Shown: positions 1 through 6,617 of the stretch, one piece after another
How positions within the stretch are numbered: the stretch's first letter is position 1
Layout: every line of letters starts with the position of its first letter
Assembly: GCA_003222945.1 (NCBI GenBank)
Contig: QHXM01000097.1
Span: forward strand, 1-42,622
DNA: 42,622 nucleotides
DNA from: Acidobacteriota bacterium
GTDB lineage: Bacteria; Acidobacteriota; Blastocatellia; Pyrinomonadales; Pyrinomonadaceae
Reading direction: 5' to 3'
The notes under the pieces: generated by a model
What the model was told of the DNA's origin: nothing
The model's database searches: none
The model's input: the letters and a program-made list of their open reading frames with translations, nothing else
Made by a program: the position numbers and the translations under genes

Positions 1-1
1 C

Positions 2-418
2 GGTCGAGGTTGCGAGGTTTTTCCGGCAAATATGCGAATTAAAGTGCCGAGTATGCTGCCTTATCGCTACGGTGATCTGTCAGCACTATGTGGTGATGCG
101 CAGTTTGAAGAGATAGATGGAGTTGATGCATTGACTATTCCCTCACTAATCGTTGAAGTCCTGTCAGAAAGTACAGAAGCTTATGATAGGGGCGAAAAAT
201 TCACGCATTACAAATCTATCTCAAGTTTCAAAGAATACTTACTCGTGGCACAGCACCGACCGCACATAACGCATTTAGTTAAGCAGCCTGACGGTTCTTG
301 GATTTACAACGAGTATAACGACCTGGCAGCAGTTGTGAAGTTGACATCTTTGAATTGTGAATTGAATATGAGCGAGATTTACGAGAATATCTCTTTCGAT
401 TCAAAAAAGGCCGAATAA
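2..418 (+). CDS. Uma2-family (DUF820) protein, 5'-truncated by window edge
   Basis: The reading frame is open from base 2, so the gene starts before the window; the first internal ATG (32) is not the true start. The translated part reads GCEVFPANMRIKVPS, then YRYGDLSALCGD, then PSLIVEVLSESTEAYDRGEKF and the segment SFKEYLLVAQHRP. This order of motifs is typical of the Uma2 family, which has a PD-(D/E)xK nuclease-like fold; the D of the YGDLSALCGD segment and the E of IVEVLS would be the metal-site acids. Family members occur in many copies in some cyanobacteria, Chloroflexi and Acidobacteriota, and their biological role is unclear. The next gene starts only 14 nt downstream on the same strand. 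Family assignment is firm, function is not. Confidence 0.85.
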   Translation, partial: GRGCEVFPANMRIKVPSMLPYRYGDLSALCGDAQFEEIDGVDALTIPSLIVEVLSESTEAYDRGEKFTHYKSISSFKEYLLVAQHRPHITHLVKQPDGSWIYNEYNDLAAVVKLTSLNCELNMSEIYENISFDSKKAE

Positions 419-432
419 TCTTTTAAGAAATC

Positions 433-966
433 ATGCGACACTTTACGTTACTTTCGATTATCCTGCTCACTCTCGCCGCTGTTAGCGTTCAAGGACAAAC
501 ACCTAAACAGAAGGAAGACGAGAATGTGATTCTTCAACCAGCCACGACGAAGAAGGACCTCTATCCAGCGAACGTGGATGCAGGTAAAGAGATTGACGAG
601 GCGCTCAAACATGCCGCGCACGATCACAAGCGCGTCATTCTGATATTCGGCGGCAACTGGTGCTACGACTGCCACGTGCTTGACCAGGCTTTGCATCAGG
701 GAACAGCCGGAAAGATCGTTGAAGAGAGTTTCGAGCTTGTGCATATAGACGTAGGAGAGTTCAATAAGAACCTTGATATTGTGAAGAAGTATAATGTTCC
801 GCTCAACAAGGGCGTGCCTGCTGTCGCCGTGCTTGATAGCAAGGGCAAGCTGCTCTACAGCGCCGAGGGAGAGTTTGAAGCCGCACGAAAGATGATGAAG
901 AAACAATTGGTCGAGTTCTTATTAAAATGGAAGGATAACAAAGCGCCTGTTGTTGGTAAGGATTAA
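433..966 (+). CDS. Secreted thioredoxin-like protein
   Basis: 177 residues. The N-terminus (MRHFTLLSIILLTLAAVSVQGQ) is a signal peptide, so the protein probably acts in the periplasm or outside the cell. The thioredoxin-type active site is the WCYDC motif, with cysteines at about residues 77 and 80, preceded by a hydrophobic strand (RVILIFGGNW). A later VPAVAVLD segment carries the cis-proline expected of the fold. The protein resembles the thioredoxin_7/DUF255-like group of thiol-disulfide proteins rather than classic TrxA. The likely role is reduction or repair of disulfides in exported proteins; the partner is unknown. The start is the ATG shortly after the Uma2 stop; the ribosome site is weak. 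Confidence 0.8.
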   Translation: MRHFTLLSIILLTLAAVSVQGQTPKQKEDENVILQPATTKKDLYPANVDAGKEIDEALKHAAHDHKRVILIFGGNWCYDCHVLDQALHQGTAGKIVEESFELVHIDVGEFNKNLDIVKKYNVPLNKGVPAVAVLDSKGKLLYSAEGEFEAARKMMKKQLVEFLLKWKDNKAPVVGKD

Positions 967-1053
967 GCGAATTGCTATCAGGCGTAAGCGTTCCTATCTA
1001 TCACGAGCCTCAGCCTAAACCCTTTATATTTATCAAGACCTCGGAGAAGACCG

Positions 1054-1067
1054 CCGCATTCATGCGG
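1054..1067 (+). repeat. Small hairpin upstream of tnpB, candidate left-end structure
   Basis: CCGCAT-TC-ATGCGG is a perfect 6-bp stem with a 2-nt loop, about 150 nt before the TnpB start. IS200/IS605-type elements carry subterminal hairpins at their ends, so this is a candidate for the left end. The exact left boundary and the target-adjacent motif cannot be fixed from one copy. Confidence 0.4.
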
Positions 1068-1213
1068 GGGATGAATCCGCAACCTCTCTGCCGAAGGCTT
1101 CTTTTGTGGATACGATGACGAGAACTTGAGCTAAAATGTGGAACGAAGTCGGAAGTCGCTTGCCATGACTCCTGACTTTTCACCAAGCCAGACACGGATT
1201 GAGCGTGCTGAAC

Positions 1214-2314
1214 ATGGCTGACCATAAAATAACAGAACGTACTTTTAAGTTTCGCATCTATCCGAGCAAGGCGCAGACTACACGCTTGAACAAGACCCTT
1301 GCGTTTTGCTGCGAACTCTATAACGCTGGACTTCAAGAGCGGCGAGACGCCTACCGCCTTGAACGAAAATCTATCCGTTACGTTGAGCAAGCCAACCAAC
1401 TGCCTGAAATTAAAGAGATTCGTCCAGAATTTAACGAGATTCATAGTCAAGTATTGCAAGACGTTCTCCGCAGACTCGACAAGGCTTTTCAGAACTTCTT
1501 TCGCAGAGTTAAGGAGCGCAAAGAGAAAGCAGGCTTCCCGCGCTTCCGTTCGCATAAACGATACGATTCTTTCACCTATGCTCAATCCGGCTTTGCCCTC
1601 AGAGACGGCAAGTTGCGCTTGTCTAAAATCGGAGACGTGCGAATCAAGTTGCATCGCCCCATTGAAGGCAAGGTTAAGACACTAACGATAACCCGCTCTA
1701 CGACGGGCAAGTGGTATGCGTGCTTCTCTGTGGAAGTCGAAGCGCGAGCCTTGCCAAAGTGTGACAGAAGCGTCGGAATTGACGTTGGACTTTCTTCGTT
1801 CTGTGCGCTCTCGACAGGTGAACAGGTTGCTAACCCTAGATTCTTTCGCTCGGATGAGAAAGCACTTGCGAAGGCGCAAAGAAAAGAGAAGCGCAAAGCG
1901 GCGCGGCGCATCCACGAACGCATTGCCAATCGTCGCCGCGACTTCGCGCACCAACTCAGCCGTGCTCTTGTATCCATGTTCGGACTCATTGCCTTTGAAG
2001 ATTTGAATATCAAAGGGATGGTCAAGAATCATTGTTTAGCTAAGAGCATTCAAGATGCGGCGTGGAAACAACTGATTCAATACACGACCTACAAAGCGGC
2101 GGACGCTGGTAGAGAAGTGCGAACAGTTGACCCACGCGGGACAAGTCAACGCTGCTCCGCGTGCGGAGCAATAGTCGTAAAGGATTTGTCTCAACGCATC
2201 CATGATTGTTCGTGCGGCTTGCGGTTAGACCGTGACCATAACGCCGCCATTAACATTCTGTCTCTGGGATTACAGAGACTTGGCATCAACGCCAAAGAAG
2301 CCCCTTCTTTCTAA
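1214..2314 (+). CDS. tnpB: TnpB (IS200/IS605-family OrfB), RNA-guided nuclease
   Basis: 366 residues from the ATG at 1214; a TTG at 1199 is also in frame, but the ATG gives the usual start (MADHKITERTFKFRIYPS). The N-terminal domain ends near GFPRFRSHKR. The RuvC nuclease residues are all present: Asp190 in GIDVGL, Glu262 in FEDLNIKGM and Asp341 in DRDHNAAINI. The zinc site has Cys314 and Cys317, then Cys332 and Cys334 (CxxC...CxC), all kept. Family members are RNA-guided DNA nucleases that cut the donor site after transposon excision. No TnpA transposase lies next to it, so this is a tnpB-only (IS1341-like) unit that depends on TnpA in trans, or a kept host copy. The intact motifs suggest an active protein. 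Confidence 0.92.
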   Translation: MADHKITERTFKFRIYPSKAQTTRLNKTLAFCCELYNAGLQERRDAYRLERKSIRYVEQANQLPEIKEIRPEFNEIHSQVLQDVLRRLDKAFQNFFRRVKERKEKAGFPRFRSHKRYDSFTYAQSGFALRDGKLRLSKIGDVRIKLHRPIEGKVKTLTITRSTTGKWYACFSVEVEARALPKCDRSVGIDVGLSSFCALSTGEQVANPRFFRSDEKALAKAQRKEKRKAARRIHERIANRRRDFAHQLSRALVSMFGLIAFEDLNIKGMVKNHCLAKSIQDAAWKQLIQYTTYKAADAGREVRTVDPRGTSQRCSACGAIVVKDLSQRIHDCSCGLRLDRDHNAAINILSLGLQRLGINAKEAPSF

Positions 2315-2335
2315 GAAGGGGAGTAATCACTCTCT
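2240..2335 (+). ncRNA. Candidate omega-RNA at the tnpB 3' end (bounds uncertain)
   Basis: In characterised TnpB systems the guide RNA scaffold overlaps the end of tnpB and runs to the right end of the element, with the guide taken from the flanking DNA. Here the end of tnpB leads into a strong hairpin (2301-2321) followed by GAGTAATCAC, which looks like such a right end. If the element ends near 2330-2335, the guide would begin in TCTCTATTCCC. Bounds are inferred, not measured. Confidence 0.35.
2301..2321 (+). repeat. 9-bp hairpin at tnpB right end
   Basis: CCCCTTCTT-TCT-AAGAAGGGG is a perfect 9-bp stem with a 3-nt loop. The TnpB stop codon TAA (2312-2314) begins in the loop and runs into the right arm. 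The position and form match the subterminal hairpin recognised at the right end of IS200/IS605-family elements and the last stem of the guide RNA. Confidence 0.7.
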
Positions 2336-2384
2336 ATTCCCTTAAATACTGCAAACTGTGGCTTTAGGAATCGGATTTCATGCC

Positions 2385-2610
2385 GGAACATGCACATTCC
2401 GATGAGGAACTCGCATGTTCCGGGCAGGAACGGGCGCGTTCCAGCCAGGAACGTGCATGTTCCAGCCCGGAACGAGCATGTTCCAGGTTGGAATGTATAA
2501 GTTCCGGCTTGGAACGCGCGCGTTCCGACCAGGAACATGCACGTTCCCGGCTGGAATCTGGGCGTTCCGAGTCGGAATGTGAAGGTTCTAAGTGATAATC
2601 AGGAAGTTCC
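2385..2610. repeat. 21-bp tandem array of alternating GGAAC / GTTCC
   Basis: About eleven copies of a 21-bp unit: GGAAC, six bases (mostly xxGCxx), GTTCC, five variable bases. GTTCC-type words start at 2396, 2417, 2438, 2459, 2480, 2501, 2522, 2543, 2564, 2585 and 2606, exactly 21 bp apart. GGAAC words begin at 2385, 2406, 2427 and so on, and decay to GGAAT at some later copies. The two words are reverse complements, so a half-site recurs every 10-11 bp. The copy around 2511-2526 is a perfect 16-bp palindrome. Because 21 is a multiple of three, frames stay open on both strands (2380-2595 plus; 2311-2538 minus). I see no ribosome site or family match and treat these as by-products. This array and its flanks fill the gap between tnpB and the dnaC-like gene. 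Confidence 0.9.
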
Positions 2611-2656
2611 GAGGCTGGATTTGCGCCCTGCGTAGTGTAAGTTATAAGAATCTTTA

Positions 2657-3463
2657 TTAAGGCTGCTGGGTATCGAATCTCTTTCTGTAATCTTCGCCCT
2701 CAATCTGCACGGTCTTGCACATCTCAAAGAGACGACTTCTGAGTCGCACGCCTATGCGGTCCTCTAAAGTCTCGTCCCGCTCTGCGCGTCTGCCATCCAG
2801 ATAGTTCGTCGTAAAGATTGTAAGCTTACGGTCATTGTATCGAGTGTTGATGATCTGCATCATAGTGTCTCTTACCCAATCCGTAGGCTTCGATGCTCCG
2901 AGTTCATCAAGGACCAGAACCTCAGATTCAAAGACAGGCGCGAGCACCTTCAATTCTGATGTCTGCGAGACAGGATTATAAGAGTTCTGTATCTCTTTCA
3001 AGAGCGAGCCGAATTCGTAGAAGAGACAACCAATTCCTTTTTCAATCAGGCCGCGAAGGATTGCTACAGACAGATGCGTCTTGCCTACACCGCACGTTCC
3101 CATGAAAACGAGTCCGCGATCAACTGCCGGGTATTCGCGCACAAGTCGGAAGGCGTAGTTGAAGGCGCGTAGCTGTGTGCCGTTGCCTTTTATCGGATAG
3201 TAGTTCTGAAGCGAGCACTCGCTGTAGCGGCGCGGGATGCGCGCGGCTTCCAGCAACTTTGCTTGATTGTTCTGCGTTCGACAGCGACAACGACGCGCGC
3301 CCTTGCCCGAAACTACTTCCATGCCCGAGCCAAAACAGAATTGGCAGACCGCAGGCTCTGAGGAGAATTGCTGCTCCTCTCGCTCAGGCGTTTCCTCTTC
3401 CGGCGCAGCATCTACGTCAGGCACGGCAAAGAGCGGATGAACTTTTGCTTTGTCAGAAGACAT
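2657..3463 (-). CDS. DnaC/IstB-like AAA+ ATPase with N-terminal zinc motif
   Basis: 268 residues. An acidic, poorly conserved start is followed by a four-cysteine motif (CQFCFGSG ... RRCRCR, about residues 40-62). The AAA+ core follows: Walker [12 protein letters not shown], Walker B with VLVLDELG, and a sensor segment IFTTNYLD. Family members load the replicative helicase (DnaC) or help IS21 transposition (IstB). No IS21 transposase lies nearby and the zinc motif is common in stand-alone DnaC-like proteins, so a helicase-loader-like role is more likely. A TATAAT box sits 9 nt before the ATG and no Shine-Dalgarno is seen, which suggests a leaderless transcript. Confidence 0.82.
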   Translation of the reverse strand: MSSDKAKVHPLFAVPDVDAAPEEETPEREEQQFSSEPAVCQFCFGSGMEVVSGKGARRCRCRTQNNQAKLLEAARIPRRYSECSLQNYYPIKGNGTQLRAFNYAFRLVREYPAVDRGLVFMGTCGVGKTHLSVAILRGLIEKGIGCLFYEFGSLLKEIQNSYNPVSQTSELKVLAPVFESEVLVLDELGASKPTDWVRDTMMQIINTRYNDRKLTIFTTNYLDGRRAERDETLEDRIGVRLRSRLFEMCKTVQIEGEDYRKRFDTQQP

Positions 3464-3472
3464 CTACGGAAG

Positions 3473-3478
3473 ATTATA
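3473..3478 (-). promoter_or_regulatory. Perfect -10 box (TATAAT) of dnaC-like gene
   Basis: On the minus strand TATAAT lies with 9 nt between it and the ATG at 3463, so transcription would start at or within a few bases of the start codon. The expected -35 position has no clear TTGACA match. Confidence 0.45.
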
Positions 3479-3659
3479 ACTTTAGACTTTCTTTAGAACT
3501 AAGCTTCCCGGCTTGATGATTCTGGGACTGTTCGCCTCTTAATATTTTTCTGAGAGCACTTCAAGAGGCGCGGCGGATTATAGCACTCGACGGATATTTT
3601 TCAAGAGCAATGAGTGATGAAGTGAGAAAAATTATTTTTCCACAGTGTGAAAAACTTTT

Positions 3660-5810
3660 TCAGACGCTCATTGCCTGTCCTGTACGCAGCGATTCGCGTA
3701 TGCGAAAGGTCGCTCGCGTCGTCGCCGCTAAATCTTCAAGTGCAATCGGCGCATCTTTTCCTTCAAGCACAACTGCGCAAACGGCGCGCGTTTCATCCAT
3801 CTGCCCCTTGTCCTGCTGTCGCAGCCTCATGTTCTCTTCTCTTCCATTTCGATACATCGCTGCGCTGCGAAAATCATCTAATACGAAACTCTTGCCTTCA
3901 CAGAAAATCTCCACGCGCTCTTTCGATAGTGCTTTGTCGCCTTCGGCCAGATAAGCAATTGAACCGTTCGAGCCGTCCGAGAATTTCAGCGTGATGAAAA
4001 CATTGTCTTCGTCAATCACCTCATCGTTGCGGCTCTCGATTGATTCGGCATAGACGCTCGTTGTGAGCGCGCTTGTCAGAAACTGCATCAGGTCAACGAA
4101 GTGGCAGACCTCGCCTATGATGCGCCCGCCGCCCTCGCGCGCGTCTTGCACCCAATGAGATTTGGGGATTCGTCCGGCGTTGACGCGGTAGCTGATCGAA
4201 AGCGGCGCATGACGACCTGCGAAGAAATCTTTCGCCTGTCGAGCAAGCGGCGAGAATCTTCTGTTGAATCCGACGATCAATTGCCTATCTGAATTCGCGG
4301 CAGCATTGAGCACGCCTTCCAACTCTTCATCATTTAGCGCGAGCGGCTTTTCTACAAAGACGTGCTTTCCTTTCAGCAGAGCACGGCGCGCAAGCTCCGC
4401 GTGCAGGTTGTGTGGCGTGGCTATGATTACAAGATTAACTTCCCCGTCATCAAGAATCTCATCGGCGCTCGAAGCGCAGTAATTGAAGCCATACTTTTCC
4501 GCTACATCTTTCGCCGTCAACCCGGATGCGGTCGTCACGGCGCGAAATTCCACGCCAGCCGTTTTGTAATGCGGCAGGAGCATCCCTTGAGCATAACCGC
4601 CCGCGCCGATTAGACCTACGCGAACCGCCTTTTCTGAAGTCACCTTCGCGCTCCGCTTAATCTCAATTCTTCGCTCAAGCTCACGCTCCGTGTCGTAGCG
4701 CAGGATGACTCCGAGATATGGCTCCTGCACTTCGCCGCCAATCAGCTGATAAGCGCGCTCGCCCTCTTCGACGGGGAAGCGATGCGTGATAAGTCGCTCG
4801 ACGTTGACGCGCCCCGTCGCAATCAGATCAAGAAAAGCTTCTATGTTTCTATTTTCGGTCCAGCGAACGTAAGCGAAAGGATAATCGTGGCCGCGATCTT
4901 CGTACTCTGGATCGTAGCGGCCTGGTCCGTAAGACATAGAAACGGTCAGGGAAAGCTCGCGCTTGAAATATAGATTGCGCGGGACATCCATCCCGACCAT
5001 CCCGACCGCAACGACGCGACCCTTCAGGCGCGAAATCTCGCCCGCCAATTCAACCGGCTGATTCGACGGTGTTGCCGCAGTAATCAAGACGGCATCCGCC
5101 CCGCGCCCGCGCGACCAATCAAACACAGCACGCTTCACGTCACCATCGCTAATGGCCGCCGCGTCCGCTCCGAGTTCTAAAGCGAGTTCAACCTTCTTCC
5201 TGTCCAGATCAATGCCGAAGACGCGGCAGCCGTTGGCTTTCAAAAGCTGGACCGTAATCTGCCCCAGAAGCCCAAGCCCTAAGACGACAACGCTCTCGCC
5301 CAAAGTAGGCTCGGCTAATCTCACGCCCTGCAAAGCAATCGCGCCGAGCGTGCCGAATGCGCCCGCCTCGAAACTCACTTCATCAGGCAATCGCACGCAG
5401 AGATTTTTCGGAACAGATAAAACTTCGGCATGGCTCGCATAGCCTACGCCAGCGCAAGCAACGCGCATCCCGGCACGAAACTCCGCGACATCATCGCCAA
5501 CGTCCAGGACAATTCCCGCTGCGCTGTACCCTAGCGCAGTCGAAGAGCCAAGTTTTGAGCGTACAGCGTTGAAGGTTTTGATAATCCCTTCCGTCTTCGC
5601 GCGTTCAATGACCTGCTTGACAAGTTCGGGTCGCTCTCTGGCCTTTTCAATCAGACTCTTCTTCCCTTCATCAACAGCCACGCGCTCCGTGCCCGCGCTG
5701 ATTAAAGAGGCGGCAGTGCGAACAAGCACACGCCCGCGCTGAAGAGCAGGCGTCGGAACATCTGCAACTATCATGCGCCCTGTCTTATTGTTTTGAAGAA
5801 TTTGCTTCAT
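3660..5810 (-). CDS. Bi-domain oxidoreductase: zinc-type dehydrogenase + Gfo/Idh/MocA
   Basis: 716 residues with two NAD(P)-binding domains. Residues about 1-365 resemble medium-chain (zinc-type) alcohol dehydrogenases: GRVLVRTAASLISAGTE near the start and the nucleotide loop VVVLGLGLLGQ. From about residue 390 a Gfo/Idh/MocA domain follows: VGLIGAGGYAQGM, then VFVEKPLALN, the family's EKP motif with the catalytic lysine. Proteins of this fused type are usually found in polysaccharide or nucleotide-sugar clusters and probably oxidise or reduce sugar-like substrates. Here no glycosyltransferase cluster surrounds it, so the substrate is open. The gene is single, with a word-repeat hairpin region upstream. 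Confidence 0.87.
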   Translation of the reverse strand: MKQILQNNKTGRMIVADVPTPALQRGRVLVRTAASLISAGTERVAVDEGKKSLIEKARERPELVKQVIERAKTEGIIKTFNAVRSKLGSSTALGYSAAGIVLDVGDDVAEFRAGMRVACAGVGYASHAEVLSVPKNLCVRLPDEVSFEAGAFGTLGAIALQGVRLAEPTLGESVVVLGLGLLGQITVQLLKANGCRVFGIDLDRKKVELALELGADAAAISDGDVKRAVFDWSRGRGADAVLITAATPSNQPVELAGEISRLKGRVVAVGMVGMDVPRNLYFKRELSLTVSMSYGPGRYDPEYEDRGHDYPFAYVRWTENRNIEAFLDLIATGRVNVERLITHRFPVEEGERAYQLIGGEVQEPYLGVILRYDTERELERRIEIKRSAKVTSEKAVRVGLIGAGGYAQGMLLPHYKTAGVEFRAVTTASGLTAKDVAEKYGFNYCASSADEILDDGEVNLVIIATPHNLHAELARRALLKGKHVFVEKPLALNDEELEGVLNAAANSDRQLIVGFNRRFSPLARQAKDFFAGRHAPLSISYRVNAGRIPKSHWVQDAREGGGRIIGEVCHFVDLMQFLTSALTTSVYAESIESRNDEVIDEDNVFITLKFSDGSNGSIAYLAEGDKALSKERVEIFCEGKSFVLDDFRSAAMYRNGREENMRLRQQDKGQMDETRAVCAVVLEGKDAPIALEDLAATTRATFRIRESLRTGQAMSV

Positions 5811-5890
5811 AGATAACGAAGGGAAGCTGCGCGATTTTTGTAGAGCAAAGAGCAGCCGCGCGCTTCAGAACTTTTAGCACACAAACTGAA

Positions 5891-6076
5891 GAATGAAAAA
5901 TTCAAAATTAAAAATGCAAAATGGAAGACAGAAGAGCGCGACTTTCACCATGCATTTTGCATTTTTAATTTTTCATTCTCCTTATGTAGTATATAGACGG
6001 ACGAAAATGCAAAATGAAAGATGAGAACTCAATCTTTCGCCTTCCATTTTGCATTTTGCATTTTTAATTTTTCATT
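5891..6076. repeat. AT-rich word-repeat inverted repeats, two copies
   Basis: The arm starting GAATGAAAAATT at 5891 pairs with an arm ending TTTTTCATTC at 5978; a second pair runs from about 6004 to 6076. A 26-bp stretch is exactly repeated at 5952-5977 and 6051-6076. Both are made of the near-repeated words ATGCAAAATG and TTTTTAATTTTT. The region lies between two divergently transcribed genes and its last bases come 11 nt before the cREC gene start. Confidence 0.85.
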
Positions 6077-6087
6077 TTTTGATACAG

Positions 6088-6543
6088 ATGGGAATCTTAA
6101 GAGGATTGCTGAACAGACTCGGCCTCACAAGTGTTGAGGCAACCCGCAGCCCTATACGCGTCTTTCTTCTTGACGACGACAAGCGCAGGCACGAGTGGTT
6201 CACAAAACGCTTCGCGGGCGACGATCTTGACATTGCTGAAACGGTCGCTGAGGCGCGCGAATACTTGAGCGGGAATCACTACGACGCGATTTTTCTGGAT
6301 CACGACCTGCTGCCCGAACACTACAACTCGGAAACAAACGATGACGAGAACACAGGCTACGCAATAGCCCTTTGGCTCGCCTCGCGCCCGGACTTGCAGC
6401 GCGCATCCACCATAATGGTTCACACGCGAAACGCGGACGGAGCAATGCGAATGGTCGAAGAACTTCGCAGCGCAGGACGCCAAGCCGAGTACGTTCCCTT
6501 CCCGCTTCTGGCGCAGAAGATCAAGAACTACTGGCATAGATGA
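6088..6543 (+). CDS. Receiver-like cREC-family protein (cyclic-phosphate processing)
   Basis: 151 residues from the ATG at 6088. An in-frame ATG at 6049 lies inside the AT-rich repeat and would add an artificial tail (MHFAFLIFHFLIQ), so it was rejected. The core reads VFLLDDDKRRHEWF, then DAIFLDHDLLPE, then a later IMVHTRNADGAMRMVEEL. This is a receiver-like fold, but the acidic triplet, the DHDL motif and the HTxN motif match the group predicted to process cyclic phosphates (cREC) better than a phospho-accepting response regulator. It has no output domain and no partner histidine kinase nearby. Function is predicted only; the neighbours give no strong hint. Confidence 0.75.
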   Translation: MGILRGLLNRLGLTSVEATRSPIRVFLLDDDKRRHEWFTKRFAGDDLDIAETVAEAREYLSGNHYDAIFLDHDLLPEHYNSETNDDENTGYAIALWLASRPDLQRASTIMVHTRNADGAMRMVEELRSAGRQAEYVPFPLLAQKIKNYWHR

Positions 6544-6606
6544 ATTGCGGAATTGCGGAATTTCGGATTGAAGAAGACGCGCAATTTCCTTTTCAATCCG
6601 CAATCG
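6541..6606. repeat. Word-repeat inverted repeat / likely bidirectional terminator
   Basis: Near-tandem words GAATTGCGGAATTGCGGAAT are followed by CGGATTGAA (6564-6572), which pairs with TTCAATCCG (6592-6600). The element lies between the convergent cREC and kinase genes, so it would fold in both transcripts. Confidence 0.65.
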
Positions 6607-6617
6607 GTACGCGTTTT

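Noticed and set aside
1010-1654. Minus-strand frame opposite tnpB
   Set aside because: It has no recognised motifs and overlaps a clear TnpB coding frame.
2311-2595. Two small proteins from the 21-bp array (plus 2380-2595, minus 2311-2538)
   Set aside because: Open frames follow from a unit length divisible by three; I see no ribosome site, no start outside the repeat for the minus frame, and no recognised family.
2385-2610. CRISPR array
   Set aside because: The repeat period is 21 bp with no 30-40 bp unique spacers and no cas genes nearby.
2657-3463. IstB of an IS21 element
   Set aside because: No IstA transposase or terminal repeats are next to it, and the N-terminal zinc motif suits a stand-alone DnaC-like protein.
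6049-6087. Start of the cREC gene at 6049
   Set aside because: The added residues come from the AT-rich repeat and the next ATG at 6088 gives the usual family start.
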